A stretch of 64,000 nt of DNA from Nothophaeocryptopus gaeumannii. Its lineage: Eukaryota; Ascomycota; Dothideomycetes; Mycosphaerellales; Mycosphaerellaceae. The notes under the pieces were generated by a model. The model worked only from the letters and a program-made list of their open reading frames with translations, made no database searches and was not told where the DNA came from. The stretch lies in assembly GCA_031771865.1 (NCBI GenBank), contig JASISA010000019.1, positions 868,001-932,000 of the forward strand, written 5' to 3'. Of the stretch, positions 20,874 through 32,424 are shown piece after piece. Made by a program: the position numbers and the translations under genes. Position 1 is the stretch's first letter, and every line of letters begins with the position of its first letter.

Positions 20874-21377
20874 CAGAACGTACATGTAGACATCGTGATC
20901 CTTTCCTGTGAAGACCCAAACGGGTGGGAGAACATCATTTTCATTTCAAGCCCATCAACTTTTGACCAGCTGCTATCCTCGGTCTTGACTGCAGCCGGCA
21001 TCGGACTTCGCCAAAACGCTCGAGCTCTCGAGTCAGCGCTGATGCCCCTCTTGGTGGAGTCACTGGGAAACACGCCCCTCCTTTGCAATCTTACTCTCAA
21101 CATTCACACAACACATGTTCCCCAAAATGTGAATGTTCGCACGCCTTCCACGGCCGAGACCGACACGATCACGACTATTGCATGCTCGACACTTGCCTAC
21201 AATGTGTGGAAACGATCGGGCAAGCGCAGATGACGCTGAGGATCATGTCTCGAGTGCGGCTGTCCCAGGACGACAGACTAAACAACACCTGCCGCCCTCG
21301 GAAAAGCCCAATGCCTGTACGCGAACATTTTCATTATCAACCAACAGAGTCTGATAATAATCAAAGTCACAGAACTC
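20874..21377. other. Intergenic region or missing first exon
   Basis: No independent gene recognised. The frame of the downstream Hnt3-like gene stays open upstream of its ATG (KVTELM, resembling the FTELM found in homologues), so a small 5' exon could lie here. Confidence 0.35.
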
Positions 21378-22109
21378 ATGAAGCCGAAGCCGAAGCCGAA
21401 GCCTAAAATCGTGCCCACGAAGGACAATAGCGATGAGCCCAGCGCTCGAACCCGATTTATGGGACGCGATGGGCTATCTGCCTACACGATCGATCCCGCG
21501 TCCTTCCCACAGAGCCGAGTAGTCTACTATAACGACAAGTTCACAGTGATCAACGATCTCTACCCGAAAGCATCCGTGCACTGTCTCATCCTGCCTCGCG
21601 ATCAGAAGTTCAATGTCCAGCGACCCCAGGAAGCATTCGACGATCCACATTTCCTTGAGGACTGTCGGCAGGAAGAGAAGAAGGTACGGCAATTGGTCGC
21701 AGAGGAGTTACGACGGCGATTTGGCAAATACTCAAAGGCAGAGCAAGCGCGCATAGAGGCGATGGATGCAGACGATCCGCCTGCAGAGCTGCCACCAGGC
21801 CGCGAGTGGCCGAAGGATGTCATGTCCGGCACCCACGCGAATCCGTCGATGAACGACCTGCACATCCATGTACTGAGCCGCGACATGGTCAGCGAGCCCA
21901 TGAAGAAGTCGAATCACTACCTGTCATTCACGACGGACTTCTTCATCGGCCTTGATCAATACCCATTGTCCAAGAATGATCTTCGAAGGGCGTACACGCA
22001 TTTTCCCGAGGACATGCATTGCTGGAGATGTGGGAAGAACTTTGAGCGTAAAATGTCGAAGTTGAAGGATCATCTGCAGCAGGAGTTTGGGGAATGGAAG
22101 AGAGAATAA
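21378..22109 (+). CDS. HNT3: Aprataxin-like HIT-domain protein (Hnt3 type)
   Basis: A 243-residue protein. A Lys/Pro repeat (PKPKPKPK) at the start is followed by a HIT fold: SRVVYYNDKFTVINDLYPKA, HCLILPRD, and the catalytic histidine triad MNDLHIHVLSRDM (about residues 157-169). The C-terminus carries a zinc finger, CWRCGKNF with a later His/Glu pair (KDHLQQEF). This HIT plus zinc-finger layout defines aprataxin/Hnt3, which removes 5'-AMP from abortive DNA ligation products in the nucleus. A charged insert (about residues 92-135) sits within the HIT domain. The start may be further upstream on a separate exon. Confidence 0.9.
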   Translation: MKPKPKPKPKIVPTKDNSDEPSARTRFMGRDGLSAYTIDPASFPQSRVVYYNDKFTVINDLYPKASVHCLILPRDQKFNVQRPQEAFDDPHFLEDCRQEEKKVRQLVAEELRRRFGKYSKAEQARIEAMDADDPPAELPPGREWPKDVMSGTHANPSMNDLHIHVLSRDMVSEPMKKSNHYLSFTTDFFIGLDQYPLSKNDLRRAYTHFPEDMHCWRCGKNFERKMSKLKDHLQQEFGEWKRE

Positions 22110-23300
22110 GGGGAAGGGGTGGGATTGAGGGTATTGAATACAGAGCGTGAGAGCACAAGACAGACAGTCCATTCGGAGCTGCGGATGTCTGCCATCCCAA
22201 CAACCGAAAATACAGCTAGAGTTGTGCGTGCGTTGATTCGCCTACATGGTTTGACACTCTGCTGATACTGCGTGTAGCACAACAGACAATCGCGAGGGTG
22301 ACGCGAAGCATTGACACAAGTCCTGGTACGTATGTATAGAACCTTGTCCAATATTTTGCATCACTGCATCACGTCAGGACGTTCCTTAACAAAGGTGTCT
22401 TGAATGCAAAGTCGCGTGTGGCTTGCATTGAAGTGGCCATTGTCGCGGCCTCCCAGCTGAGTCACTGTGTTCTCGAGCAGCTTTTATGAGGCCGCATTCC
22501 AGACGTGCGGCCACTCTCTCCGCTGTCTTCCACTCGCATGATAGCGCAATTTTTGATGTGATTGCACAGAAAACCGCAAGTCAACGTGAGTCTTGGGAAG
22601 ACCGGATGATTGGGGCGGGAGATGACCTCTGCTCGTTCGCTGACTTGCCAGCTACCTGGTTCTACAGTGAATATCGGATCCCACCGCTTTGACAGCCTCC
22701 GCTTTCCCAACAAGCACTCTCGCTCGATTGATCCGTATCAATCAGTACCCGCGCGAGACAGCGCACAGCTAAAATTGAACACATCACGTTGTGTTGCACA
22801 AGCAAACGCACGCCGCCAAGGCCAAGTCTGGGTTTTCTGACATGTAGCCTGCAGGTTGCATACGCGGTGAAGCATTGCCGTCTCAACTGACACGCTGCTG
22901 CCGCATCCGCACGTCGTCTCAAGCGCAAAGTGGTCGCGATCCACCACCGGCTTGCCATTCGACTTGCAGTTGCAGGTGCGGAAGACAAACGAAAGATCCA
23001 CCGAGCGGACCGTGTCGGCGGAGTTTGCCGGCGCTAGAGTAGAGCCTGCCGCCCCTTCCACCTCGACACCGCGATTCATGTGAAGGGAAAGAGCAGGCAC
23101 GTCACGCTTTTCCAGAGACAACTTCCAATCTCCATGTCCTAGACACCGACTCTGCCCTCCAGCAGCACTTCAGTCACCTCTCCATCACTTACCCAGCGGA
23201 CATCGTGTCACCGCCGAGAAGCACCCACATCTTCATCTTTTAATTTCGCACCCTGAAAGTCGCCATCGGGAATTTATCAATTTTCTTCACCACAACGTTC
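22110..23300. other. Long intergenic region
   Basis: Nearly 1.2 kb with only small unrelated open frames. Most is presumably promoter and leader of the CCCH gene; pyrimidine-rich stretches precede its ATG. Confidence 0.45.
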
Positions 23301-25156
23301 ATGCCATCACCATCTGCGCTCGGCGCCTCACTGCCAGACGCCCAAACACCACACAAAATGGCTCCCATAGGAACACCGAGTCGCTCTGGTTCCGGCGCCG
23401 GTGTGATGAACACCACCAATGGCGCTCGCGTGACCAACTGGAATGGCGCCATCACCCCGTCAAGTGCAGCTCAGCAAAACAACATCTGGAGCACCTCCGC
23501 CGCACCTGCAATGGCAAATCCTTTTGAGAACGGCAGCAGCGCCCACGCGGTGAGTGGCGCCCAGCCTCAGCAGGAGCATCTCCAGGACCTGTACAAGCGC
23601 TACGCCTTCCTGAAGAATGCCGATAACATGAAGACATCACTACTGGAAGAGGTTCTCACGCGCTACGCGCATTTGGCACAGGAGTTTGAGGCCCTCAGAT
23701 TGGCGAACGAGCAGCAGCAGCCACCGGCAGCAGCCAATGAGAATGAGCTTCAGGCCTACAAGGAACACTGCGAGCTACTCTTCTCTCACTTGAATAAAGA
23801 CCCATTCATTCTTGTGCTCATTGATGGCGATGGCATGATTTTCAACAGCGATCTTTTACAACACGGGGAGGCCGGCGGCAGGAAGGCGGCATACCAGCTC
23901 AAAACTGCTGTTGCCCAGTACCTGAACTCGAACGCCGATTGCGCGAATGCCCGGATTATTGCGCGTGTATATGCCAACATACGCGGCTTAGCCGACACTT
24001 GCACTCGAGCTGGCATTGTCAGTTCAGCCGTTTTGGTAGGCTCCCAACAGCACGTCCCATGGCGATTGCTCGGTTAGCTGACAGAGCATCACAGGTTGAG
24101 GACTTTGCACGCGGCTTCACTCGCGGCGACGAGTCTTTCGACTTCATTGACGTCGGTGCTGGGAAAGATCGAGCTGATGTCAAGATCAACGCCAACTTCA
24201 AGACTCATATCAACCAATATGCCTGCCGGCATATCCTATTCGGCTGCAGTCACGATAACGGATTCGCTCGAATGCTCGAGAACTATGTCCACGACGAGCT
24301 TGCCAAGCCGAAAATCACGCTTCTTGAAGGTGTACCCTTCGAGAAGGAGCTGGCCGCCTTGCCATTTGCGCAGAAGAAGCTTGGCCTGTTTCGAGATAGC
24401 AAGATCTCACTGGATTTGATGACGGATGTGCCGACCATCAGCAGTCCAAACCCTCGATTCCGGCACGATTCCAAAAATGTCTTCAATCCAGCCAGCGCGT
24501 GCTTCACGCCACCTCCACGAGCCGTCTCCGAAGCAGTCTCGAGCAACCGTGGCGATTTGACGCGTACTAACAGCATCACGTCTGTTGCTCTTTCAGAGAC
24601 AGGTCCTCATAGCGGTACTGGGACACCGGTCACCGGAGGAGGCTGGGCTAATATCGCCAAGGCCAACGCTCATCTACCCTTCAAGGACATGACGAAGCCG
24701 ACTCCCGCGCCGAAATACATTGGACCGTTGATTTTGTTGAATAAGGATGGCCAGCGTATCGACAAGGAGATGGAGTACGACCACGACAAGGTGTACAAGC
24801 TGAAGCAGATCAAGCTCTGCAATCAGCATTATATCGGTCGTGGATGCTGTCATCACAAGGCTGCTAACAATTCCTGCCCTCATCGACATGACCTCCCTCT
24901 TTCCGCCGACGACAAGAAGTGGCTCCGCGTCGTGGCCCGCGAGACAGTCTGCAAGAAGGGGACTTACTGCCTGGACTTCGACTGCATATACGGCCACCAC
25001 TGCCCTTATCCGAAGATGACTGAGGGGACTTTAAGAGGCATTGGATGCATAAACGGCGATAATTGCCGGTTTGCAAGAGAGATGCATGGGATGGACATCA
25101 AGATTGCTCGCAGTCTGAAGCCGAGCGATGTTGAACAGGAGTCGTTGCTGGATTAG
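23301..25156 (+). CDS. Tandem CCCH zinc-finger protein with NYN/PIN-like domain
   Basis: Exon 1 is 23301-24035 and exon 2 24095-25156; the 59-nt intron has a GTAGGC donor (an alternative GTCAGT lies 18 nt upstream), a GCTGAC branch motif and a CACAG acceptor. The product is about 598 residues. A disordered N-terminus is followed by a short coiled coil, then a domain opening FILVLIDGDGMIFN with later DFIDVGAGKDRADVKI, whose acidic residues resemble NYN/PIN-type folds. The C-terminus has a cluster of CCCH-type zinc fingers (LCNQHYIGRGCCHHKAANNSC, then CKKGTYC and CIYGHHCPY, then CINGDNCRFA). This architecture is common in filamentous fungi and suggests RNA binding. Function unproven. Confidence 0.82.
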
Positions 25157-25418
25157 GGTCTACACAAGGCACTCCAGACGGTTCGATTGCACTCGTGACA
25201 GTTCTCGGCTGACTGCGTGTGAGGTTGAGCGGCGGTCCGTGGTTTCGGTAGTTTTATAATACTGGTACGAGGTATCAGAACGTCAGTCTGACACTTTGCT
25301 GATGCTCTCTATTCGCGCTAACGCTACTTGTACACTCACTGTTGACTTCTCAAATCTGGGAGCCCATCGGTTCCATCCGTCTGATCCATGACACCCCGCC
25401 GAGAACCATCCACTTTTC

Positions 25419-26345
25419 TCACGGAACGAAAACCAACCTCTCCGGTCCACTATATTCCCATTCTCTCTCAACATCTTCAAATTTCGCAACCTTGACGGAC
25501 TGCTTTGGCACACTCGGCATCGCTTTCAACAACTCTGGCAGCGTCTCTGAGAATTGCTTCATTGACCAAGCCCCTGGCCCAGATCCTCCAATCGTTATAT
25601 CCTTGCTCCGAAGAACAGAACCAGGCAGCGTAATCTCCGGCACGGACAACGCTCCGATATGCACATATCGCACGGGTTTCTCTGTTACTTTCAGGGATTT
25701 GAACAGGTGTGTGGCGAGAGGACCGTAGACGTAATCTAGCACGACGTCGACGTCGTCGAGGGAGGAGAAATCTGTTTCGGAGGGGTTTGAAGCGATCACG
25801 ATCTCTTGATCCAAACCGAGCGTTGATAATGTCTCTTTTGAGCGAGCGGCTCCTATCACGCGAGCAGCGCCTAGTGCTCGAGCGAGAGGGATCGCCACCC
25901 TCCCACTCGCGGACGTCGCGCCGATGATGAGGACTGTGAAGTTTGGTGGGAGGTTGGATGTGCGGCCTTTGAATGCCATCCAACTCGACATGGCGGGATT
26001 GATCGCTCCCGCAACTTGGATTGGATCGAGACCTTTGGGGAGGTCGAAAACTGACTGTTTGGGTATCGAAACATATTCGGATAATGTGCCGGTTGAGAAT
26101 GTGAAGAAGTAGACTATTTTGTTGGTGCCGTTTTGAAGGGTTCCTACGCCGTCGATGCCGGGGATGTGAGGGAGAGGCCCGGAGGAATAGTGCTTGCCGG
26201 CTGCTCGACTGCGGACGACGCGGTGGATGCCGGTTGCGAGGACTTTGATGAGGACTGAGTCGGAGTCTGGTGAGGGTGCAGGGAGATCGGGGACGGTGAT
26301 GAGTTTGGGTTTGGAGCCCCAGGCTGCGACTTGGGCTTGTTTCAT
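25419..26345 (-). CDS. Medium-chain reductase, quinone-oxidoreductase-like
   Basis: A 308-residue protein of the zinc-independent MDR family. It opens MKQAQVAAWGSKPKLITVPD and keeps the GroES-like fold (HIPGIDGVGTL). The cofactor motif is unusual: VLIIGATSASGRVAIPLARALGA, with GATSASG where AxxGGVG is commoner. The upstream codons of the same frame begin with TTG, so the first ATG (26345) is taken as the start. Predicted to be a soluble NAD(P)H-dependent reductase of quinones or enones; substrate unknown. It converges with the CCCH gene. Confidence 0.82.
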   Translation of the reverse strand: MKQAQVAAWGSKPKLITVPDLPAPSPDSDSVLIKVLATGIHRVVRSRAAGKHYSSGPLPHIPGIDGVGTLQNGTNKIVYFFTFSTGTLSEYVSIPKQSVFDLPKGLDPIQVAGAINPAMSSWMAFKGRTSNLPPNFTVLIIGATSASGRVAIPLARALGAARVIGAARSKETLSTLGLDQEIVIASNPSETDFSSLDDVDVVLDYVYGPLATHLFKSLKVTEKPVRYVHIGALSVPEITLPGSVLRSKDITIGGSGPGAWSMKQFSETLPELLKAMPSVPKQSVKVAKFEDVEREWEYSGPERLVFVP

Positions 26346-26990
26346 GTTTGATGTCGTGGTTGTGGTGTCGTTCGCACGTCGAGTCGACGGGGCTGAGTGC
26401 GAGCTGGGCAAAGATATGTGGCGGCTTTTGTTGCTACTGAAGTGGTTTTCCTTCCTCGATGACAGTAGTGGCTTTACTGGCGATCGTCCTGGACGGCAAT
26501 GTCGTGTAATTGATCTGAGGGCCAAATATTGTCGTCAAAGCTGATCTGAGAAATGATGTCCGAATACTCATCGAGGGTGGTGTGGTAGCACACTATATGT
26601 AAATTGACCAACTGTCAGCTGCAGCGCTTGTCGGCTACCTTACTCTATCGTATACTACTCGACACAATCCCGTCCGGCAGGCCGGTCAAGAGGAAACTGA
26701 GGGCAAGGGCGCGAATGCCTTCCACGTGGGCGTCCAGGCCCATGTCGGGCTTGAACTCTGCGAATGGGAGTAGTGTGCTGGAAGTCGATTGGACGATTTC
26801 GGAGCCGAAACGACCTCGGGCTCACAGCGATGGGATCCTTCCGATACGGCTGTACCTTGTGGACGGATATTGCGTAAGCCGGTGAGTCGGCCTGAGGCAT
26901 CTCAGACGCCGCTGTGGACGAAGCAGGAACGCACTTTGTAGTACTCTACTATCTTGCTCTATACCTTACATCCTCTTTTCTTATTGCTTC
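26346..26990. other. Intergenic region
   Basis: Between two minus-strand genes. The frame upstream of the reductase ATG stays open (Ser/Thr/Arg-rich) but begins without an ATG. No other gene seen. Confidence 0.45.
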
Positions 26991-27706
26991 TCACGTCAGT
27001 TCCCCTTGACTAATCCGACTCTCTTCAACCCCCTCGAAATCAACCCAGGGAACCTTCGCCCGACAGAATATCTCCGTAGTCGGGTTGAATTTCTCCCATA
27101 CAGCCTCTCCCTCTGCAACTTCCCTTCCCTCTTTCTCTCGCCATTCCTTACTTAACTCCTCACTCTCCTCACCCTTGGCCTTTTCCTTCCCTTTGCCTTT
27201 GCCTTTGTCTTTCGTGTCTTTCGTGTCTCTCGCTTCTTCTTTAAGCTTTCCTTCCGCACTGACCATATACTCCGCATCGCCAGGCTTGTCCAAACACCCC
27301 GTAGCAATACTCACCATGCCTTTCATGTGTTCAGCTGTGAGGTAGAGACAACTCCCACAATTTGAGCAGAAATGGCGTAGCATTGCCCTTCCAGAATCGA
27401 TGGAAACTTCATCGCGGTACATCTGTATCGTAGATAGTCCATGGTCGATCGAGAGAGCTGTACTCGGAAACCAGGTGTTGTGCATGAATGCGGAGCCGGT
27501 GAAGTGTTGGCAGTTCTGGCAAAGTTTACGTCAGCAGGTATGTATAGTTGACATAGAGGGAATGTTGGCAGTAAGTGTGTTTGTGAGTGGCATACCAAAC
27601 AATGACAGAGCAAAGAGCGGATAGGTGCGCCAACGAGCGTGTAGCGTGTTGAGCGACAGAGACATGAGCCTGTGAATTTGGGTGGTTCCTTGGTTTTTCG
27701 CGACAT
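26991..27706 (-). CDS. GFA-domain (CENP-V/GFA) protein
   Basis: Exon 1 is 27706-27596 and exon 2 27515-26991, with an 80-nt intron in phase 0; 211 residues. The zinc ligands of the GFA fold are in place: GSCLCRSTRY (residues 13-22), LLCHCLNCQ across the splice junction, and HFCSNCGSCLYL later. Family members include glutathione-dependent formaldehyde-activating enzymes and many carbon-sulfur lyases of unknown substrate. A Lys/Asp/Gly-rich insert (about 27160-27260, KDKGKGKGKEKAKG) interrupts the C-terminal part, which is unusual for this compact fold. Confidence 0.85.
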
Positions 27707-28515
27707 TCTTGCTGTTCAAATGGTACAGGATGCGTATTTGAGAGATTGATAGATGCAACGAAAAGCATTGAGATGCCCAAGAGGGGCTCATGTCGATTCT
27801 TGCTATACTAGGAAGTAGTATGAAATGCCCTCGAGTCAGTGCGGCTCTGCGCGACAACTCAGTCATCTGGTTCCCACGTCCAATGCATAATACTGTCGTC
27901 CTCAAAGATTGCTGCATTATTGATCGACCGTGGCAATACACGAAGAACGCGTTTGACCTTGATGATACAAGGTCGGAGCGTAACGGTGCATTCCAAGCAT
28001 GCCACTGGATAGGCGATCGAACGCGACTGGTCAGGCCGCTTCCCTTCTGCAAATTGGCGAAGACAGAATCTTTGCTCCTCTGAGAAGACGGGTAATTTCT
28101 CCGCAGTCTCATGAGCATACATGTCCCGTGAGGCGCGTAACTTATCTTCTCTTCAAGTGCAATGCGAAGGGGTCCTGCGAAAAACTTGGGAGGCGCACCT
28201 CTTTCAACCCATGGATATATGAACTCCAACTTCCATGGTATGCCTGTACCTGCAATAATCGTATAGTCCGGTCCGCGAGCGTACAGCCACTGATTGTTTT
28301 GTGAGATCGCTGAACTTCGGGCCCATTGGCATCACACCTTTAAGGCGACAAGGTGTCGACGGCTTCGACAACTGCCACTCAGCCATTGACCTCCGCAACG
28401 CCTTAGATGCGGCAGCTTGGCGTTGCCTAGCAAGGTTGAGCTCATTTTGCGAATCTCGAATCAGTTGATCATTTGAGACAATCGCACGAGCATGGCTGTC
28501 GTTCCTGGAACGTGA
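27707..28515. other. Intergenic region
   Basis: About 0.8 kb. Several small frames overlap on both strands without motifs. Nothing supported. Confidence 0.45.
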
Positions 28516-29190
28516 CTAATTGACCTCAGTCGCAGGTGCCTCCCGAGGTTGATCCAACTCCTCTTTGAGACTGCGGACGTATGCGTCTTTGGCCTTGCCC
28601 GACCGGACAAATGCCGCTAGCTACGACTGCATTTCGATGACAGCGCGTGCTTTGTTCCTTTTGAGCGTCTCACGTCGTTTCTGAACTTGAGAAATCTGCG
28701 AGGCCTCTTCTTGCGAACATGAGCGGGTCGTGTCAGTCGAGTGCTTCTGCTCCGGCTGTTCGTCAACTTTCCGCTGCAAACTTCGAATTTCAGCGTCTCT
28801 CTGGGCCTTGCCGAGAAGCAAGCGCCATTCTGAATGTGTCGTTCTCCACCTCAAGGCTGTCTAGACGTCCGTCTTTCTCCGGAGGTCCGTGTCGAGAGCC
28901 CTGTCCCAGATCGAAGCGAAGCGCCTCCAGACGCGCTTGAAAGCGACTAGTCGTGGGATCTATATTTTCCAACTTAAGTGAGTCAAGGCGGATTTTGCGT
29001 CTTTTCGCAGAGCGTTCTTTCACGACTTCTTGGAACTTGTCTTTCCACTTCCGGAGCTCATGTTCAAGTAGTTGCTTGTCGCGGTCTCGAGAGCTTGACA
29101 GTTGATCAGACGCATCCTGCAGCTTGTCAGGCGTCACCTCGAGGAATTGGCGATCAAGGGTGCACTTACCGACGCCCTGGCTGACTGCAT
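28516..29190 (-). pseudogene. Coiled-coil protein gene, degraded
   Basis: On the minus strand a helical, charge-rich frame (LEHELRKWKDKFQEVVKERS, RKIRLDSLKLENID) runs to about 28810. It then continues in another frame (RDAEIRSLQRKVDEQ) to an in-frame TAG at 28621-28623. Beyond that the same frame reads on (KAKDAYVRSLKEELDQ) to a final TAG at 28516. A possible first exon (MQSARAS) with a very short intron lies near 29190. One slip and one nonsense codon are thus visible; TCG-TAG-CTA could derive from a CAG codon by C to T change. Product unknown, predicted coiled coil. Confidence 0.45.
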
Positions 29191-29537
29191 TGTGACGAGT
29201 ATTTGCGTGCGGACAATTGGTATTCGCCGTCTTATTTGCTGGTTCGTGGCGTATAATATCTATTGATGATGTGTGGACTGTTTGAAATCGCTGTTCACCA
29301 ATGTGTTATGGAGAGAGAAGTTGTGAAGTAAAACAAGCAACGATGACGGGGTTGACTCCTACCTGGAAATGCAGGAAAGAGCGTGCGTGAGGTGCTTGAC
29401 AAGTGACGGGTGCCGTTGGGCTAGTAACGAAGTTCGAGAGGAGAAGACTCCCTGGAATTCGAACTGTAGGACTTGCATAGTGAGATATTCATCGGAACTG
29501 CACCCACGAATGTCAACGCGCCTCGTTGTTAGACCTC

Positions 29538-30044
29538 TCAAAACTCTTCCTGCTCTCGAAAGAACAGCCCAAACGAGATGATCGTCCCGTAGATCAGAAC
29601 TCCACCGATAATGCTCATAATCATAGCCGGAATCCTGATCTGGTCGCAGTGTGCCAGCACAATTGGGAGCGCTGTATCTCTCCATCAGCATCTCAACTCC
29701 ACATCCAGTGCCTCCCGAGCTTCCGCTATACTCACCAACTCCCATGACAACGAGAAAACCCGTGATGAACCTCCCCAATTCCACTATACTATTGCCCCCT
29801 CCATCCATAAAATCATCGTTCGATTGCGCCTTGCTGCATACCCAGTTCGGTATCGGGGCGATTACGTAGGTCGCGACCACGAGGAGCGTGAGGTAGGATT
29901 CGAAGAGCGCAGAAGAGAGGATGACTAGGAGGAAGCCAATTGCTAAGATCTGTTCAATCGGTTAAATTGAAGTACATGCGATCATGGTGCGGTATGGCAT
30001 ACGAAGGAGAGGACGATGATGGTCTTGAGACCAGCCATCGCCAT
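29538..30044 (-). CDS. VPS55: Vps55-family endosomal membrane protein
   Basis: Three exons (30044-30003, 29949-29736, 29671-29538) encode 129 residues. Four hydrophobic segments are present, with the family's conserved blocks: GLKTIIVLSF, VVATYVIAPIPNWVC, SIVELGRFITGFLVVMG and, after the last intron, RIPAMIMSIIGG with GTIISFGLFF. Vps55 with Vps68 acts in late endosome to vacuole traffic. Either of two close ATGs may start (30044 or 30038; homologues begin MAGLKT, favouring 30038). It is divergent from the proteasome gene. The 64-nt second intron is easily misread as coding. Confidence 0.92.
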
Positions 30045-30412
30045 GGCTGCGGAGGTGGGAGGAGGATCGATGTGTAGATTGTCGGTGCCTCTTGTCGTTG
30101 GAAAACTCTCTAGTCCACACCGTGGTATTCGGTATCGTGCGTTATCTGTCGAGCTTGGAGCTTTGTGGTAGTGGTGTATGTCGGCGCCTGGTAGAGTCCG
30201 GGCTTGAAGATTGACGTCGCGACGCTCGCGTGAGAGGGCTGTGGCCCGTGCAGTTGGAGAGCTTCAGATTCGCGTCTACCGGCCGCCTGCGAACACCTTC
30301 AGACACAACTTACCATCAACCTCCACCATAACGACCAACTCTTTCTCTCCTTCATCACAATCCGAGTTGAACATCGTATACAGACCAGAATACCCTCGAC
30401 TGATCGCCCACC
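30045..30412. promoter_or_regulatory. Divergent promoter, Vps55 / proteasome alpha6
   Basis: 368 bp between two divergent housekeeping genes. A CRE-like TGACGTC lies at 30212-30218. I found no match to the yeast proteasome box GGTGGCAAA. Confidence 0.4.
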
Positions 30413-31275
30413 ATGTTCAGAAACAACTACGACAACGACTCAGTCACCTTGTACGCATCGCAACCAAGAGCTTCTTTCTATTTCACGACTAACCATCATC
30501 TAGCTCACCGCAAGGCCGCATCTTCCAGGTTGAATACGCACAAGAAGCCGTCAAGCAAGGTTCAGTAGTTGTCGGCATCGTCAGCAAGACCCACGCAGTC
30601 CTCGCAGCCCTCAAGGTATACCCTCCACCAAACGCACGTTCCACACAAACCATCTAATTCACGTCCCAGCGCAACGCAGAAGAACTCTCCTCTTACCAAA
30701 AGAAAATCATTCCGATCGACACACACTACGGCATCGCCCTCGCCGGCCTCGCCTCCGACGCGCGCGTCCTCTCCAACTTCATGAAACAACAATCCCTCGC
30801 CTCCCGCCTAACCTACGACCGACCCATCCTCCTCGCCGAAATCACCTCCCGCATCGGCGACCGCGCACAAACCAACACCCAGCAATACGGCAAACGCCCC
30901 TACGGCGTGGGGCTCCTCATCGCAGGCGTCGACGCCCGCGGTCCCCACCTCTTCGAGTTCCAGCCATCCGGCGTGACGCAGGAGATGGTGGCGTGCGGAA
31001 TTGGTGCGCGGAGTCAGATGGCGCGGACGTATTTGGAGAGGAATTTGGAGGAGTTTGAGGGTGCGTCGAGGGAGGAGCTGATTAAGCATGCGTTGCGGGC
31101 GTTGAAGGATAGTTTGAGTCAGGATAAGGAGTTGACGGTGGATAACACGAGTCTTGGGGTGAGTGGTGTGGAGGAGAACTTTAAGTTGTACGAGGGGCAG
31201 GAGATTGCGAGCTGGTTGGAGACGACGTTTGAGAATAAGACGGAGGGTGGTGAGGGTATGGAGGTCGACTCATAG
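30413..31275 (+). CDS. PRE5: 20S proteasome subunit alpha6
   Basis: Three exons: 30413-30450, 30504-30615 and 30670-31275, introns 53 and 54 nt, 251 residues. It begins MFRNNYDNDSVTFSPQGRIF, then QVEYAQEAVKQGS, the alpha-subunit signature that places it with yeast Pre5 / human PSMA1. RPYGVGLLIAG and GARSQMARTYLER are conserved alpha6 features. The C-terminus is acidic. Alpha subunits form the outer gated rings of the core particle and are not proteolytic. Confidence 0.95.
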
Positions 31276-31645
31276 AAGAAAATGTGGGTTATGAGGCTAC
31301 ATCGCGAGGCGTCGAGGCGTCACAGAGGTCATGAAAGAATAGCTCTGGCATGTATAATAGACCCAGCGAGAGCGTGGCGGGCTGAAGAGCAGCCTGTCGT
31401 GCCTGAAATGCATGAACTGTAAATTCGAGTGCATTTCCTCATTATCTAGTTTCTGTCCTCGCGCAGTGAACAGCCTGCTACCTCCCTGTGTCCGCAAAAC
31501 CGAGAACGCGCATAGGGAAACGAGTAGAACAGGAAAGAGGACGTGAAATGGCCTTCCTGACAGTGAGGAAAGAGTGCACGAGCTCAGGACAATTTGCCTT
31601 GACTTCAGTATCGTACTGGGACAATTTGTTTTAGCTTCGACTGCA
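31276..31645. terminator. Convergent 3' region
   Basis: 370 bp between the stop codons of the proteasome and EMC7 genes, expected to hold both polyadenylation regions. No specific signal resolved. Confidence 0.4.
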
Positions 31646-32424
31646 CTACTTCTTTTTGCTTCCACTGTTCCCAGCAGACGCCGTGCTTTCCGCCGGGGCA
31701 TTCGATCTCCCAGCCAGGAAACCTGCAAGATCAAAGTTTTGTAGTGAGTTTGCAGCGCCTTGAGACCCAGACAACGGCGATTTTTTCGACATCTCCTCGA
31801 ATTCGGCTTTCGCTTCGGGGTCCACTGCGCGAAATGTTAGCCATCAATCCACACCAGAAACTACCTCCAGTGGGAGGTATGCGGGTGCAACTTACTATTC
31901 TCCATCAAATACGGCAATCCAAAAATCATCACCACGCTCACCAGTCCCATCAAAATCATCGGACTCTTCAAGAAACTCATTACGTTGAATCCTCCTCTAG
32001 ACTGATAGAACTGCTTCTCCGCGACAGGCCGAACCTCAATACCCAAATCTCCTTCCTCGCTGGTTCCGAAACTTGGCCCTTTATTGCTCCATTCATTCCC
32101 TCTGAAGGTCTGCCACACCTCAATCTTGTCCTGCCCTCCTTCTCCTGCCGTTACGTCTACGCGTAAAGGTGGAAACCCATAATCGCGGGAGATTATCGTG
32201 AGGAGATAGCTCGCGGAAGGGAGACCACCGAAGGAGAATGTGTTGTCGCGGCGGATTGGAGCGTCGTAGCGGGTTCCTGGAGGGCCTGATAGGATAGCAT
32301 GCGTTGAAGGCGGGAGCGTTGATGGGTTTGGGAGGAGTTGGGTTGGGGGGATTGAGACGGTCAAGCGGGCGGCCGTGGTGAGGGCGGTGAAGACGGAGAT
32401 CAGGAGGGCAGAGAGAAGAGCCAT
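31646..32424 (-). CDS. EMC7: ER membrane protein complex subunit 7
   Basis: Exon 1 is 32424-31896 and exon 2 31824-31646 (71-nt intron, phase 1), 235 residues. A signal peptide (MALLSALLISVFTALTTA) is followed by a lumenal beta-sandwich region (SGPPGTRYDAPIRRDNTFSF), one membrane helix (MILMGLVSVVMIFGLPYLME) and a cytosolic tail with the conserved MDPEAKAEFEEMSKKS and LQNFDLAGFLAG blocks, ending GSKKK. The complex inserts tail-anchored and multipass proteins into the ER. The KKK end also resembles a dilysine-type retrieval signal. Confidence 0.92.

Noticed and set aside
19236..22109. Secondary-metabolite cluster around the P450
   Set aside because: The neighbours are a DNA-repair protein and a low-complexity protein; no core biosynthetic enzyme is present.
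29359..29880. A 173-codon single-exon protein on the minus strand
   Set aside because: It reads through the second Vps55 intron into the wrong frame; splicing at 29735-29672 restores the known C-terminus.
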